A stretch of 64,000 bases of DNA, from assembly GCA_903813345.2 (NCBI GenBank), contig CAIIXF020000012.1:18235520-18299519 (forward strand), read 5' to 3'. This DNA comes from Owenia fusiformis. Lineage: Eukaryota; Annelida; Polychaeta; Sabellida; Oweniidae. Both the position numbers and the translations under genes were made by a program. Of this stretch, positions 11,432 to 23,614 are shown piece by piece (position 1 is the stretch's first letter; every line of letters begins with the position of its first letter). The notes below the pieces were generated by a model. The model was not told where the DNA came from. It searched no databases and was given only the letters and a program-made list of their open reading frames with translations.

Positions 11432-12079
11432 ACAGGATGTCCCGAAAGTATGGGCCCCCCTAGGCAGACATACACCAATGTCCCATAGTATATGTCATAT
11501 ATCATTTTAAAGCTTGTCAAAAGTTACATTGATTTGCCAAGTATCATGGTTCAACTCAAAAACGGGAAAAAGTTACACACATTTCAAAATGTAGTGTTTT
11601 ACCAAAATTAAAGTTTAGTTTTACACAAAATTAATAGTCGGCGTGTCCCCCTTGGCCATGTTAACAGCAGTAATTCTTTCCAGATATGACCTTAAATGCA
11701 CTTCAAATAGGGGTATGGTATTTTATAATCCTCATAAAACCTTTTTAAGGCATTTTAGAAGAGTTTCCTTGGAGTATCTGCCCTTACCGACCTCTTTTAC
11801 AACTCAATATCCATCCTCTCTTTGACTATAGAACCCATATTTTTGGTCACATTCAGGTTAGAGGTGTTTCCAGGATATTGATTTTAACTTTAATTTTGGA
11901 CAAATACTAAGTTTTGAAATGCCTGTAACTTTTTCCCATTTGTAAGTTGAACGATGATACTTGGCAAATAAATGTAACTTTGGATAAGCTTTAAACTGAT
12001 ATATGACACATACTATGGGAGCATTGGTGTATGTCTGCCTAGGGGGGGGGGGGGGGGCATACTTTCGGGACACCCTGTA
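11432..12079. mobile_element. TA-flanked fold-back element (Tc1/mariner-like ends)
   Basis: Arms of about 185 bp: TACAGGATGTCCCGAAAGTA at 11432 and the matching end with TTTCGGGACACCCTGTA at 12079. TA at both edges fits Tc1/mariner insertion. The interior (about 11620-11880) contains a minus-strand peptide YLERITAVNMAKGD that faintly recalls transposase C-termini; this is a guess. A G tract marks the right arm (12043-12057). Confidence 0.7.
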
Positions 12080-12248
12080 CAGTCTGTTAAACTGCTTTAA
12101 AGGCAAGCAGTTAAAACTGAAATATAAGAAATCTAAATACCATTGTGCAATAATATACAGAAGAAATTTATTCATATTGCACACGAATGACATTTGTATA
12201 TTTTTCAGGTTCAACTGCTTGCCTTGGGAGCAGTTTAACAGACTGTAG
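12080..12248. mobile_element. Fold-back element abutting the previous one
   Basis: Arms CAGTCTGTTAAACTGCTTTA (12080-12112) and CAGTTTAACAGACTGTAG (ending 12248), each followed inward by AAGGCAAGCAGTT or its complement. It starts at the base where the TA-flanked element ends. Confidence 0.75.
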
Positions 12249-13394
12249 GGGAGTATAACCCATTGCATTCTGTTGTAGTGTAGCATGGTAAATCTTATAA
12301 ATTAGTGCAAGCCGACCTAGCAAAATGCATTTTTATTGTAACATGCGGCAAAACTCTATGATGGCTCTAAATTACAAAATCACTGATATAATATCGTATC
12401 ATATATTTTCATATTACATCAATGCCTTTTCATTATTTACTACTATAACTGTATAATTAACGAATGATTTTAATTCCTTTGCAAGCAAGCACCTCCGTGA
12501 AGGAGGTAATTATAAGGAGTGTAGAGTTACGATGCAAACAGTTGGACACAAGAATAATATATAGAATGATAAAGTGCAGACGATCAATCACTAAAACATA
12601 TTGAGACATCCTTTCTTAATAAACCAGTTTCCTTTAATGCCTGAGAACTTGAGTCTTACATTGATAGGACCCTATTCCATTTATAGTGATGCATACAAAG
12701 GCCCTGAGTGCGCAGATGTGCGCTCATCTACAAGATTGACAAAATCCTATCATGTTCTGACTTTAATGCAAGACTGGTTAGCATTAATCGACAAAATGAA
12801 CCAATACAATCTTGTTGGAGTGGGATGGACGGGGTGGGGGAGTGTCGGAAACATATTTTTGATCCATGTAAATTATAGCAGAAGAAATTAGTCGTGATAA
12901 ATCATGGATTTTGGTTCCAATTCGTAGAAAGCCGCATTGGCTTAAAGTGGTTGAGCATCAACTAACAGGGAATAACTTAGAATTGCAATATTAGGTCATT
13001 AAACTGTGTTGAAGAATCCTTTTTCATTATGTCGACATCCTAACTATTTTCCAGCAAAGAGGGACCATATATAGAGCTAGAATCAAAATTACACCAGGTG
13101 ACAGTGAAACGGATAGATCTAATAATGATTGCTGGCTGGAATTGAGTTAGAAATCTTTCTAGGGCTTTCTAGTGGCGTGCATTGCGACATTTGAAATAAG
13201 GTTTAATGAAAGAACCAGACCCCATTAACACCTTGAGGAGCACCTTTTAGATGAGCATCTTTAGAACCCCATTTACAACGAACTTCTTTTTTTCCAACAC
13301 AATTTTCAGGGCATTGATAGATCAGTGGTTTCAAACAACGAACTAAAACAACGTTTCTACTCGTCATTTTCTTTATAGAATGCTAAAAAGAGCT
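12249..13394. other. Non-coding stretch
   Basis: AT-rich sequence with no splice-supported exon. The 96-codon frame at 12601-12891 on + has no recognisable family and is not called. Confidence 0.4.
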
Positions 13395-13475
13395 ACCATT
13401 TGCATTCGTCCGACTTCGCTTCTGAAAAGAGAGCTTCGTCGTAGTTTATAACTAGACTCTGCGCGCAGGGTGCGG
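13395..13475 (+). mobile_element. Copy 2 of the TACCCT-ended MITE family
   Basis: TACCATTTGCATTCG, GACTTCGCTTCTGAAAAGAG, AGCTTCGTC and ACTAGACTCTGCGCGCAGGG mark an uninterrupted copy of the element that is split at 28554-30251. Degenerate AAGAGC lies at both flanks. Confidence 0.7.
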
Positions 13476-14185
13476 AAGAGCGAGAGCAACATTTCTTATA
13501 TTGTATATTAAGCTTCACAAGGAAGCTTTTGGTTTTGAAACATCTTAGATTCTTTTTGTGTGAGCGTTTTTTTTATATTTTTGATTACAAATTTCTGCCA
13601 TACATGTTGGTAAGCCATTTGTTGTTGCTTTGTAATAAACTTTGTATTTACAGGACCAATAATGCTGAATTCAGCCTAGGCGACGTCATATGTATGTCAA
13701 TTTTGCATTTGAATAAAAACCCATAAAACTAAATAAAAACTATAAAAGGGAGATATTTGAATGACAGTGAGTGAGGCCCGATCCGATCCAATCTCTCGGA
13801 GACCTGGCTTGAAATTACAACCCCCAAAGGATTATATGGTCAATACTCAGAGAAAGGGGCAATAATTCGATGATATTCACACATTTTCCTAAGCAAAGGG
13901 TGGGAAATTCAGTGAGAGAAATCTTAAGTGTAGTTGAGGAAGATCTTTTAGATCTTTTAAATTAATTCTAAGTAAATCATTTGACGCATACAAACAATGG
14001 TTCGACAATGGCAGTTATACAAGAATCCGAACGCTATCGTTTTCCGATTCTTTGTTGCTTGTGCTCCTCACACGTCTCAATCGATGGTGGTTGGAGTCCA
14101 ATTCAATAATTCAGTGTCCTTTATTTGATTACAATGCATGTAAGATGAGTAGTGAAATGATTGCTCGTAAGGCGCCATTACACTT

Positions 14186-14350
14186 AGCTTGTATTTGAGA
14201 ATGCAACTTTCGGCTGTCGGCTACAGGATTAACCTACTATTTTCTGGGTAACTCATTTAAATATGAATAGTACCTGCCACTATTCCATTCATATTTAAAT
14301 GTGTCGATCATAAGATAGAAAGTTAATCCGGCAGCCGACAGCCGAAAGAG
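14186..14350. mobile_element. PIF/Harbinger-like MITE, copy A
   Basis: Left TAGCTTGTATTTGAGAATGC. Inner arms CTTTCGGCTGTCGGCT and AGCCGACAGCCGAAAG, with GGATTAAC and GTTAATCC next to them. It shares the centre GTACCTGCCACTATTCCA with copy B. The right terminus is eroded. Confidence 0.7.
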
Positions 14351-14792
14351 CATAGGAATGGTGACATCGATACTGTGGTCATGTGAGTTTGGTTGTGTCG
14401 CCGTTGACTTTGCTATACGTCGTATACGTATTCTGGCATATTCACCTCATGGTCATCAAGTATTTGTTTAATAATGTACATGCGTTCACATGATAAGCAA
14501 TCATTTTTTACACAAGTTGGCAATATCATGCCGTTTTGTAAAATAGTCACCAATTATATCATTTTATTGTAACCGATATGTGTCATAAAGAGTAAAGAAA
14601 AACTATTTGTGAATCATCTGTGTTGAAAATAAGAAAAGAATCAACCACAGAATTGGTGTCTCATAGTTGGAAAAAAATATTTTAATGGAACATTCATCCT
14701 GAAAATTTTCAGAAATGTTCAGAAAAATCTACTTCGAAGTTCTGTAAAGACTGAACAAAGACAATCAAATAGTGATCAATATTAATACTTAC

Positions 14793-14891
14793 CATTGTTG
14801 CTTCTCCTTTGCTTGTTAAAAGATTGAAGTTTCCCAGTCGATCGGTTGATGCTTTTATCTTTCCGTTTCTAGCGACGTTCTCACTGTTGCG
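14793..14891 (-). CDS. Candidate upstream exon of the calmodulin-like gene
   Basis: A 99-bp stretch with a good acceptor (CTACTTCAG before 14891) and a consensus donor (GTAAGTA after 14793). It is open in one frame only (starts RNSENVARNGKIK, ends TSKGEATM) and phase 0 at both ends, so it joins the exon at 10951 without a frame change. It ends exactly in ATG. Calmodulin genes classically have the first intron right after the start ATG, so this may be a 5' UTR exon ending in the true start, giving a 245-aa protein. Alternatively it is internal coding sequence. No further exon upstream was identified. Confidence 0.5.
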
Positions 14892-15431
14892 CTGAAGTAG
14901 GCAGTGTCAATATATACATTTTAAACATGATTAAGTATGATTGCGTGCTCCTTTTTATATTATTGAATGATGTATTTGTTTTTCTGACATTTCTATAGAA
15001 CACGCTTTGCTGATTTCATATATCTTTATTCACATTAAAATGACAGCACACATAAATGGGTACTTCCTTCACTCTATAATTATATTAAAATGCTTTTTAC
15101 TTATAAATATTCTAGAGTTACCATATAAAACAGGCTATCTTGACATTTTACGTACTGTAGCTTTACCTATTTGTAATATTATCTGTGTCGCGGTGTTAAC
15201 ATAGCTCTCCTCTTAATAATTGGTAAATGCCAGCAAGCGCACTACTGCAATGGAGTAATGAGATTTCAGGCAATTTTACTGATTCAATAAGAAGTGATTT
15301 GATTGCAGATGGATCTATTTCGCCTCGATATGATTTCATATTTTTAATACAAGGAAATATCTGAATCAAGATTAGAGCCAACTAAAGTTCTAAAAAGCAA
15401 ACCCAATGTCCTGTTCAAGAACCCCTATTCT

Positions 15432-15607
15432 TATAAGCTTGTATTCGCGAATGCAACTAACGCCGAATTAACTTCCTATCTTATGACCAACTCATATGAA
15501 CAGTACCTGCCACTATTCCACTCATATTTAAATGGGTTGGTCATGAAATAGTAGGTTAATCCGATAGCCGCTAACCGTTAGTTGCATTCGTGAATACAAG
15601 CTTATTA
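15432..15607. mobile_element. PIF/Harbinger-like MITE, copy B (intact)
   Basis: Perfect outer termini TAAGCTTGTATTCGCGAATG and its near-complement ending ACAAGCTTA, flanked by TTA on both sides, the three-base target duplication typical of PIF/Harbinger elements. The arms continue as GCAACTAACG and CGTTAGTTGC. The centre matches copy A. Confidence 0.75.
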
Positions 15608-15780
15608 GCCAAGGCCCTTTGAAAATTTTGGTTTGCTCTAGATGGAACGACCATTGTATTCACTGGCTCGACATAAAGATGTCAGTTATGGTCTATCTTT
15701 TTATCTTCCATTTTTCCGTCGGTCAAAAATGTCGGATAAAATGCAAATATGATAACTAAATACAAAGCCAATCTCCAATA

Positions 15781-15833
15781 TGGTACCGTACGGTACCGTA
15801 AACCTTAACGGTTTACGGTACTGTACGGTATCG
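15781..15833. repeat. GTAC-rich palindrome
   Basis: GGTACCGTACGGTACCGTAA and its near-complement around CCTTAACGG form a 53-bp palindrome. Related GTAC-rich words occur at 1668-1720 and 2060-2140. Confidence 0.75.
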
Positions 15834-16802
15834 TGATTTCAAGGTGCGGATTGGTGGTGTAGAGCTAAAGGTATACAATAAAATGAATAATTAAACCATT
15901 TTTCATCTTATTATAATAAGGGCTAATAAGCGTCTCAAAGTCTTAGACTTATAAACGGTAGATAATGAAGAGGTGTCGGTCTCCCCTCTCAAAAGTAGAA
16001 TCAAAATAGTCGTTCACATACTGTTTTCGATCTGCAAAAAATGAAGCAGGAAATTCCTCCATCCTAAATTACATAACACTCTAGCTGTGCTACCCACTCG
16101 TACATCAATTCAAACTCAAAATTGTTTGGTTATCCATGGGACGTTCATGAGACCCCTGGGACATATGGAACAAGTGAAATATTTGTAAACGTCTCAGGCT
16201 GTTTGCAATATCCATTAGAAATATTGTTTTAAAACACATGATTTAATCAACCAGATTAAAGTCAGCGAGCATTCTTAAAATATTCTCATGTCTGGCACTC
16301 GCTTTCGTACACCCCGAGGCGGCCACCCGAGGGTTATAATCCCCCATTTACCAATCGCCACCTGGTTGTCAATAGTGGAACTTGAGATATATAAATAACA
16401 GGTTTGTTTGAAGTTATTTCTGAAATGCGTCAGTGTGGTGTAATATAAAAACCACTCTCTGTTATTTGCAAAAGAAAAAATAGCAGTGTCTGTAAGCTTA
16501 CAATTGGCATCGTTTTACTTGAAATTTTAGACAACTGTTAGGAGTACACATTGATACACAAACGGTTGGAATGGTAAGTTGTTTTTAACTGATCTGAGAG
16601 AGTGTTCGCATTGATAGATACTCAGAGTTAATCGGATTGAACTTCGCATACAAGGCATATTATCAGAGAGCCAAGAGTGGAAGCAATCTTACTGAATCGT
16701 ACGAAGGACCACAGATATCTCGAGAGAAGTAATTATTTATAATGATTCTACTTATATTTAGTGATGAATTGTTAATACGATTAGATAACTACTACGTTAA
16801 GT
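15834..16802. other. Non-coding stretch
   Basis: No exon, RNA gene or clear repeat seen. Confidence 0.4.
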
Positions 16803-17100
16803 TAAAGGTAGAATCAGATCTATAGGGATGACAAAATAACAAGAAAAAAACATGTACAATTGATCTACCAATCTATTCCTTACAAATACTCAAATACAAG
16901 TTATTAAAGATTCAAAGTGCAAAAATGGGTGAAAATCTTTAAATTCTCCCAAATGGTAACCATTCTTATAGAAAACGAATACATTATATTAAAAATCGTT
17001 AGTTTTCCTGAAATGAAGTGTGCACTTTGGGGATTTTTTAGAAAATAGACAAGAAGTACAACAACAATTTTTTGTTGGCCTGCTCGCTAGATCTGATTCA
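16803..17100. mobile_element. TIR element with AGAATCAGATCTA ends
   Basis: TTAAAGGTAGAATCAGATCTA at the left and TAGATCTGATTC at the right face each other. A further end, TTAAAGGCAGAATCAGATCT, occurs at 21067, suggesting a second copy there. Confidence 0.5.
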
Positions 17101-17340
17101 AATACGATTTTTTATAAGATGAGAAATACGTATGATGAAATGTAAGTATTTTTTTCATATATGAGAATTTGAACTGATATCGCATATCAGATATACAGAG
17201 GTTATTTACTGGATACGCCGTATGGAGACCGCAAGACGACCATAGTTTTCCTAATCTCACCGCAGTAATTCACTGATTTAATTGATCTGCGGTTGACGTA
17301 CGGCAGCCGTACGACAAATATGATTGGGTTGTAATCCTCA

Positions 17341-17618
17341 TGAACAGTCGTTACTTTGCAACTCGCTGATAACTCCGTTGATAACTCGGTGATTTTATCA
17401 CCTCAGTGGCCCATTCACATAAGTTGTCTAATAATCACCTCGGTGATCTTATCACCTAAGTCGTGTTGTCACCTCGGTGGTTTCGTCACTTCAATGGTTT
17501 AACAAGTGGTCTCGTCACCTCGGTGGTTTCGTTACTTCAGTGGTTTAATAATACAACTGGTCTCGTCACCTCGGTGGTTTCGTCACTTCAATGGTTTAAT
17601 CATACAAGTGGTCTCGTC
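17341..17618 (+). repeat. 51-bp satellite, left part
   Basis: Units containing GTGGTTTCGTCACTTCAATG, GTTTAATCATACAAGTGG and TCTCGTCACCTCG, with a looser CACCTCGGTGATTTTATC-like prelude from 17380. The array is cut at 17618 by the LINE and resumes at 19384. The unit is 17 codons long, which keeps frames open by arithmetic. Confidence 0.9.
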
Positions 17619-19383
17619 TTCTTTTTATATATATATTTATTATCTTTAATTTTCATTTACAATCTACAATACATCACAATGCGCACACATAAGCACAACT
17701 TTGGGTACTTTGAGAAGTCAAAAGAGCTACCTTGTGATAGCGGAACTATAAAAATACAATAATTGGAACATGTACAACATGAACATAGCATACAGGTACA
17801 TAGAAATATAAAAATACAATACAGTAATAAAATACAAGGTACAGTACAGTTTTTTTGTTAAAACGGTATCTCTAATTTGTTAAGAATAGAATTCCATTTT
17901 CTAATAAAGAGTGGCCTAGTCTGATTTTCTGTTGATATTCTTAATTCGTTTTTTATTTTGTTTCTTATGATATTTTTAAACACATTTATGTTGATAAGCG
18001 AGTTACCCACTTTGGAGGAGTGAATGTAATTTTTTGCGTAGAGTAGGCAATAGTTTAGTGCAGATTTGTTGTCATTTTCTGGATTATTAGTGATGCCTAG
18101 TAGTATTTCCCTATTGTTTAAATGAATGTTATTGAAAAAAATTGACATGTCATTCCAGAAGTTCACTACTGTTGGGCATTCTATATAAAAATGGAGAGTA
18201 TCGTCAATTTGGCCAAGATTACATTTATCGCATAAGTTTGATGCAGATATTTTTTTATTAAACAGAAATAGATTGCATGGCGTGAGGTTTAATAGGAGTT
18301 TATATTGAAAGCTTTGTATTTTGGGCTCACGGGCTACTTCGAAGGGTAATCTAAAAATTGATTTCCATTCCTGTTCGGAAAGGTTGTATTTTTCGTTGAA
18401 GTATCGTTTCCCTGTAGGATCTTTAAAATGGTCTTTTATGATATACCAGTAAATTTCTTTTGTGGTGATGCGTTTTATATCTATCATAGATTTTTTTACT
18501 TGAATGTCGTTTGCTCCTAGAATTTTAATATTTTCCTTTTCATTTCGCAAAAGCGTTTTCCAATTTCTCGGGATTGCATGAATTATGCCATAATATGTTA
18601 CGAAGGGCGTAGTGATATTGTACTTTTGAATGAAATCTTGGTATCCTAGTAGTTCTCCATTTTCTTTTATAAGGTTTTTAATTTGTTTTACACCTTGGGT
18701 TTTCCAGTTAATGTAATTTACTGTTTTATTATTGATTGTTAACCATTTATTGTTCCAAATGGTTTCATTTGTTATTGTAGTTTTATCGTAGGGTTCATCA
18801 TTGTGAATTTTGCTCCAGGTTTTCATAATCGAGAGATAAAAAGGTGGAAAATTATTAAAGGCGTCATTTTTAAATTTTGCTTGAAATATTTCTTTTGAGT
18901 CAAGATTAGGCAATAATTTGTAAAAGAAAAGTTTCCATTTAGCCCCATTGTTATTATATAATCGCTTCACCCATTGTATTTGTAACGCTTTTATTTGTGA
19001 ATCGAAATGGATGGTTTTGATTCCTCCATTTTCTATTTCTCCTATTGTCGTATAATTGCTGATCAGGGGTGGTTTACCGTTCCACATAAAAGAATTAATA
19101 AGGTTTTGCACTTGCTCGATGATATTGATTGGAACGAGAATAGTTGATGCAAGGTATGTTAGTTTTGATATTGCAAGGGCTTTGATTATTGTATTTTTTC
19201 CAATCAGGCTTAAATTTCTCCAGTTCCAGATTTTAAAAAGGTTCTCTATTGCTTTAACTTTTGAAGAAAAATTTAGGTCATTTCTTTCATTCAAATCGTG
19301 ACTAAACCATATTCCTAACGCGTTAAACTTATCATTGTTTATTTGAATTTTGGAGGTTTGACAATGCGGTTGTATAAAAGGGG
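17619..19383 (-). mobile_element. 5'-truncated Tx1/L1-type LINE inserted in the satellite
   Basis: The element interrupts the 51-bp satellite and is flanked by the 9-bp duplication GGTCTCGTC (17610-17618 and 19384-19392). Its 3' end is at the low coordinate, with an A/T-rich tail. The 5' end stops inside the reverse transcriptase frame next to a G run (CCCCCTTTTATAC on -), the usual outcome of incomplete target-primed reverse transcription. Confidence 0.88.
17858..19383 (-). CDS. LINE ORF2 C-terminal part (Tx1/L1-type, non-long-terminal-repeat)
   Basis: The frame is open from the 5' truncation point to a stop at 17858-17860, about 508 codons without a break. It begins within FIQPHCQTSKIQI and continues ALGIWFSHDLNERNDLNFSS, IWNWRNLSLIGKNTIIKALA, LTYLAS and SFMWNGKPPLI. 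This is the stretch that follows the reverse transcriptase palm in Tx1/L1-clade ORF2. Near the end, CDKCNLGQIDDTLHFYIECP is the Cys/His zinc-knuckle-like motif found after the reverse transcriptase in this group. The endonuclease and catalytic palm (YADD region) are absent, lost by 5' truncation, so this copy cannot move itself. The intact frame and clean target duplication imply a recent insertion. Confidence 0.85.
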
Positions 19384-20600
19384 GGTCTCGTCACTTGGTT
19401 TCGTCACTTCAGTAGTTTAATCATACAAGTGGTCTCGTCACTTAGTTGGCTAAGTTCTTCGCTTCAGTGGTTTAATTATACAAGTAGTCTCGTCACCTCG
19501 GTGGTTTCGTCACTTCAGTGGTTTAATCATACAAATGGATTAATCACAATCGTGATCGGGTCACCTCAATGGCATGTTCTATATCATATCTTATGTCGTT
19601 TTTTGTTTTTAAACATTAAGTCGTGTTGTCAGCTCTGTGGTTTCGTCACTTCAATGGTTTAATCATACAAGTGGTCTCGTCACTTAGGTTTTTTCATCAC
19701 TTCAATGGTTTAATCATACAAGTGGTCTCATCACCTCTGTGGTTTCGTCACTTCAGTGGTTTAATAATACAAGTGGTCTCGTCACTTAGGTGGTTCCGTC
19801 ATTTCAGTAGCTTAATCATACAAAAGGTTTCGTCACTTAGGTGGTATCTTCAATTCAGTGGTTTAATCATACAAGTGGTCTCGTCACCTCGGTGGTTCCG
19901 TCACTTCAGTGTTTTAATCATACAAGTGATCTCGTCACTTAGGTAGTTCCGTCACTTCAGTGGTCTCGTCACTTGTGTGGTTTCGTCACTTCAATAGCTT
20001 AATCATACAAGTGGTCTCGTCAGCTCTGTGGTTTCGTCACTTCAGTGGTTTAATCATACATGTGGTCTCATCACCTCTGTGATTTCGTCACTTCAGTAGT
20101 TTAATTATACAAGTGGTCTCGTCACTTAGGTGGTATCTTCACTTCAGTAGCTTAATCATACAAGTGGTCTCGTCAGCTCTGTGGTTTCGTCACTTCAGTG
20201 GTTTAATAATACAAGTGGTCTCGTCACTTGTGTGGTTTCGTCACTTCAGTAGCTTAATCAAACAAAAGGTTTTGTCACTTAGGTGGTATCTTCACTTCAG
20301 TGGTTTAATCATACAAGTGGTCTCGTCACCTCGGTGGTTTCGTCACTTCAATGGTTTAATGATTCAAGTGGTCTTGTCACCTCTGTGGTTTCGTCACTTC
20401 AGTAGTTTAATCATACAAGTGGTCTCGTCACTTAGGTAGTTCCGTCACTTCAGTGGTCTCGTCACTTAGGTGGTTTCGTCACTTCAGTGGTTTAATCAAT
20501 CATACAAGTGGTCTAATCACAATCGTGATCGGGTCACTTCAATGGCATATTTTATATCATATCGTATGTCGTTTCCAAACGATTCATTAAAAAGAAATTA
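19384..20600 (+). repeat. 51-bp satellite, right part
   Basis: Continuation of the array with GTGGTTTCGTCACTTCAGTG, GTTTAATCATACAAGTGG and TCTCGTCACTTAGG variants, about 22 units. Two longer segments, at about 19545-19625 and 20515-20600, share CACAATCGTGATCGGGTCAC and TATATCATATC-TATGTCGTTT. The array is therefore organised in blocks between these spacers. Confidence 0.9.
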
Positions 20601-23600
20601 AACATTAATCATTAAATCTAATACTGTAATAGACATGTCTCCGAGTGTACCGACACAAACTCATGCAACTATCGCAAAAGTATTTAGGTGGTGTACAACG
20701 AGCAAGCCAACCTCGTGGATATGACAGAGATACATGTAGCTCAAGACTGGTAATCTCGATCAGCTATTTTGAAAAGCTCTCCAGACACAACAAAAAGGGA
20801 ACCTACCTAGATTGGGTAAAAAACACCAGAAGTGTGTTTTACACCAATGAGAAATCGCAAATGTAATGGGACTTTGCGCAATGATTAATTTCGAGTTGAA
20901 CTTTTTCAAAATTGTTTTTTAGCAATGATATATTTTTTTCTGTTCAGAACAAATTTATGAAGTCATTTCTAACCAACCAAAATTGTCGATCTTGCATTTT
21001 ACAATTTCTTAGTCAAAGGCATTCTAGTAGTCAGTTTTACGAAAGTCCATGATATTGCCAAAGTCATATTAAAGGCAGAATCAGATCTAGCAATTACTTT
21101 TTGATTACTTTGGTGTTTCATCTTGTAGATAATTGTTTCAATTTTAAAATACTTTGGGCTCATATCATTCCTTATCATGTATATTTTCTGAAAATACCCC
21201 AAGTACTAAATATATTTGAGGTGAAACTAAAGATTTTTACAATAATGCAATTATTTTCTTGTCTATAAGAATTAAGAATTCAATTTTTGATGACCAAAAT
21301 CAATATTTTTTGGTCACTCTCCCCTGCTATTTTGTAAGTTCAAATAATCAATTACCTTATAATAAAGCACTTTAATACTTTAAAAGCAATACTGTCACTA
21401 ATGAATGGCAATGCTAGGACCTCGGTTATGATCACCAAATATTATCCAATTACATTTCTATAATCACAATTTGTCAAATGTGTCTGCAGGCCTATGTTTA
21501 ACCTTCATTAGAAATTCACTTACTATAATCAATATAAATAACATAATATGTTTATTTCAGTAATTACAGGTGCATTCTTTTTGTTTCGTATTTCTCGTGT
21601 TATTTGCGGACTTTAGGAGCCACAATATGCAAATGTTTGATTATAAAGTTGATAATCAGCGCCATGGTTAACACCGTTTGAAGAATCATGTGTTTCTCCC
21701 CTCGTAACATTCATGTATTGGAAACAGTAACATCCAAATAATAGAATGTTTCTGTTGAGGCAGATTATCAGTGTTAATACATTTATTTCAAATTTTACAC
21801 GAAGTCGAAACACTAATCATTACTCGATCTTTTCTGATCGCGAAGTCTCTTCACAGGATTTAAGACTGGAATTCATAAGAAATCTCTTTGACCAAGATCA
21901 CTTAGCTTGTTGGGTTTGTAAACGATTCTGCACATCACTTTAGTGATTTGGCTTACCGGCACTTTAAAAATGGTTTACACAATTCCCGGGAAATGGAATT
22001 GATCCATTACTCTAATCAGAGACATGAAAAACATTCATGTCTCTGCTCTAATCTTGATACTGTAAGCAATAACCACGTGAGTTTGTATACTTAGTTTTTG
22101 ATTACCTATGATTACGACATGCAGAACAATTTTTATATTCCTATTACATGGGGTAAAGATCTTGATTAGCATTGATCTAAAGTCATTTAATCATACTCCG
22201 AGACGTAAATTACAGAGTACAATCTAACATGAAGCAAGTGTAGGGTTTCATTGAAACGTAGACTGCAGTTGCCGTGGCCACAATGGCTGAAGTAACCGTT
22301 GATTATATTAAATTAGTTTTAATTGAAATATCAACTACGTGCGCTAATATTCTCGAAGTAATCCAGGGTTCATTATTTCATTATTCATTATTTGACATTA
22401 GGTTTCTTCTGTCAATCAACACAACTGATCCCGTGGGATAGTTCTTGGAGGTAGTACGCGGACCGAAAACACACAGCTTTCATGGTCAGAAAATAATCAC
22501 AATATTCCGTGTAAAATAGACTGCATTATCGTATGGACCCTTTTAGTTTCGTTTGCTATACTATATAGAATGTGAAACGAGAGTAGATACACTGTACATA
22601 TTCCCAACTCACGTCTCAAGTATAAGACCTAGGCGTATTTAAAAAAAATTGAAAAAAGTATTTTTCCGATTATTCAATGGAAGTTTGCCATTTTGGACAA
22701 GTTATGGCGCAGTCAACGTTGTCAGGTTATCCCAGACGAATGTGACCATAAACCACAAATTATATATATTGATCCACATAGAATAGTCAACTGAGGCATA
22801 CAACGAGTACGAATTTGGAGAAAGTATTAATTTTGAGGGTCAAGTTTATAAATTGTCTGGAGGGTGTCATTTTGGGATTAATCGTGTTTCACTCCAAAAC
22901 ATGAAGTTTGAAGTAGTGAAACATGAACAGATGATCGTTTTGGTATTGATCAAAGAGGCAAAGGAGTAGAAAAATGTAAGTTTGACGATGTTGTATGTGA
23001 TCATTCTCTTATTTAAACAGACACAAAACTTGAAGAAATACTTTCTAGGAATATCAGATCCTAAAGACATATGAGAATAATATATAGAATCTCCCTCCAA
23101 CTCTCATTTGAAGTAAGAGGAGATGCATAGTCACACAATAAATCATAGAGAATGACAAAAATTTCTTCTTTATTCAGTACATTCTAAACGGGGAATACGA
23201 AGATATCTTTTGTTGATCCACCAATTTTAGTAATGATTCACGATATAATAGTCGAGATTGTTAAGCTTATAATACCGATCGCCTACTAAAATTGAGCACT
23301 TTGAAGTTTTCAATAAGTATTTCAGAGTCATTGAATCAGATTCATTAGAGCCTACGTGCAGACAGCGTGGAATCATCGTAGGCTGAAAATTGTTCGACAA
23401 AAGGCACTAATAAATGTTTGACTCCGACTATGGCAATCTCAATTAAAAAGAAATTATTGATTAGAGAATTCAAACAACATCAAATTGGTTGTAATACTAG
23501 GAAGTAAATGGAGCACCCTTTTACTTTTCCTCTGAAATCAGTTTTAATGTCGATGATTATACAAGAACGACGACAATGAGGATTGGTTCCCAGAGTGCAA

Positions 23601-23614
23601 CATCGATATGTTGT
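20601..23614. other. Non-coding stretch
   Basis: No splice-supported exon recognised. Small items: a hairpin CAGAGACATGAA/TTCATGTCTCTG near 22018-22046, and the solitary TTAAAGGCAGAATCAGATCT end at 21067. Confidence 0.4.
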
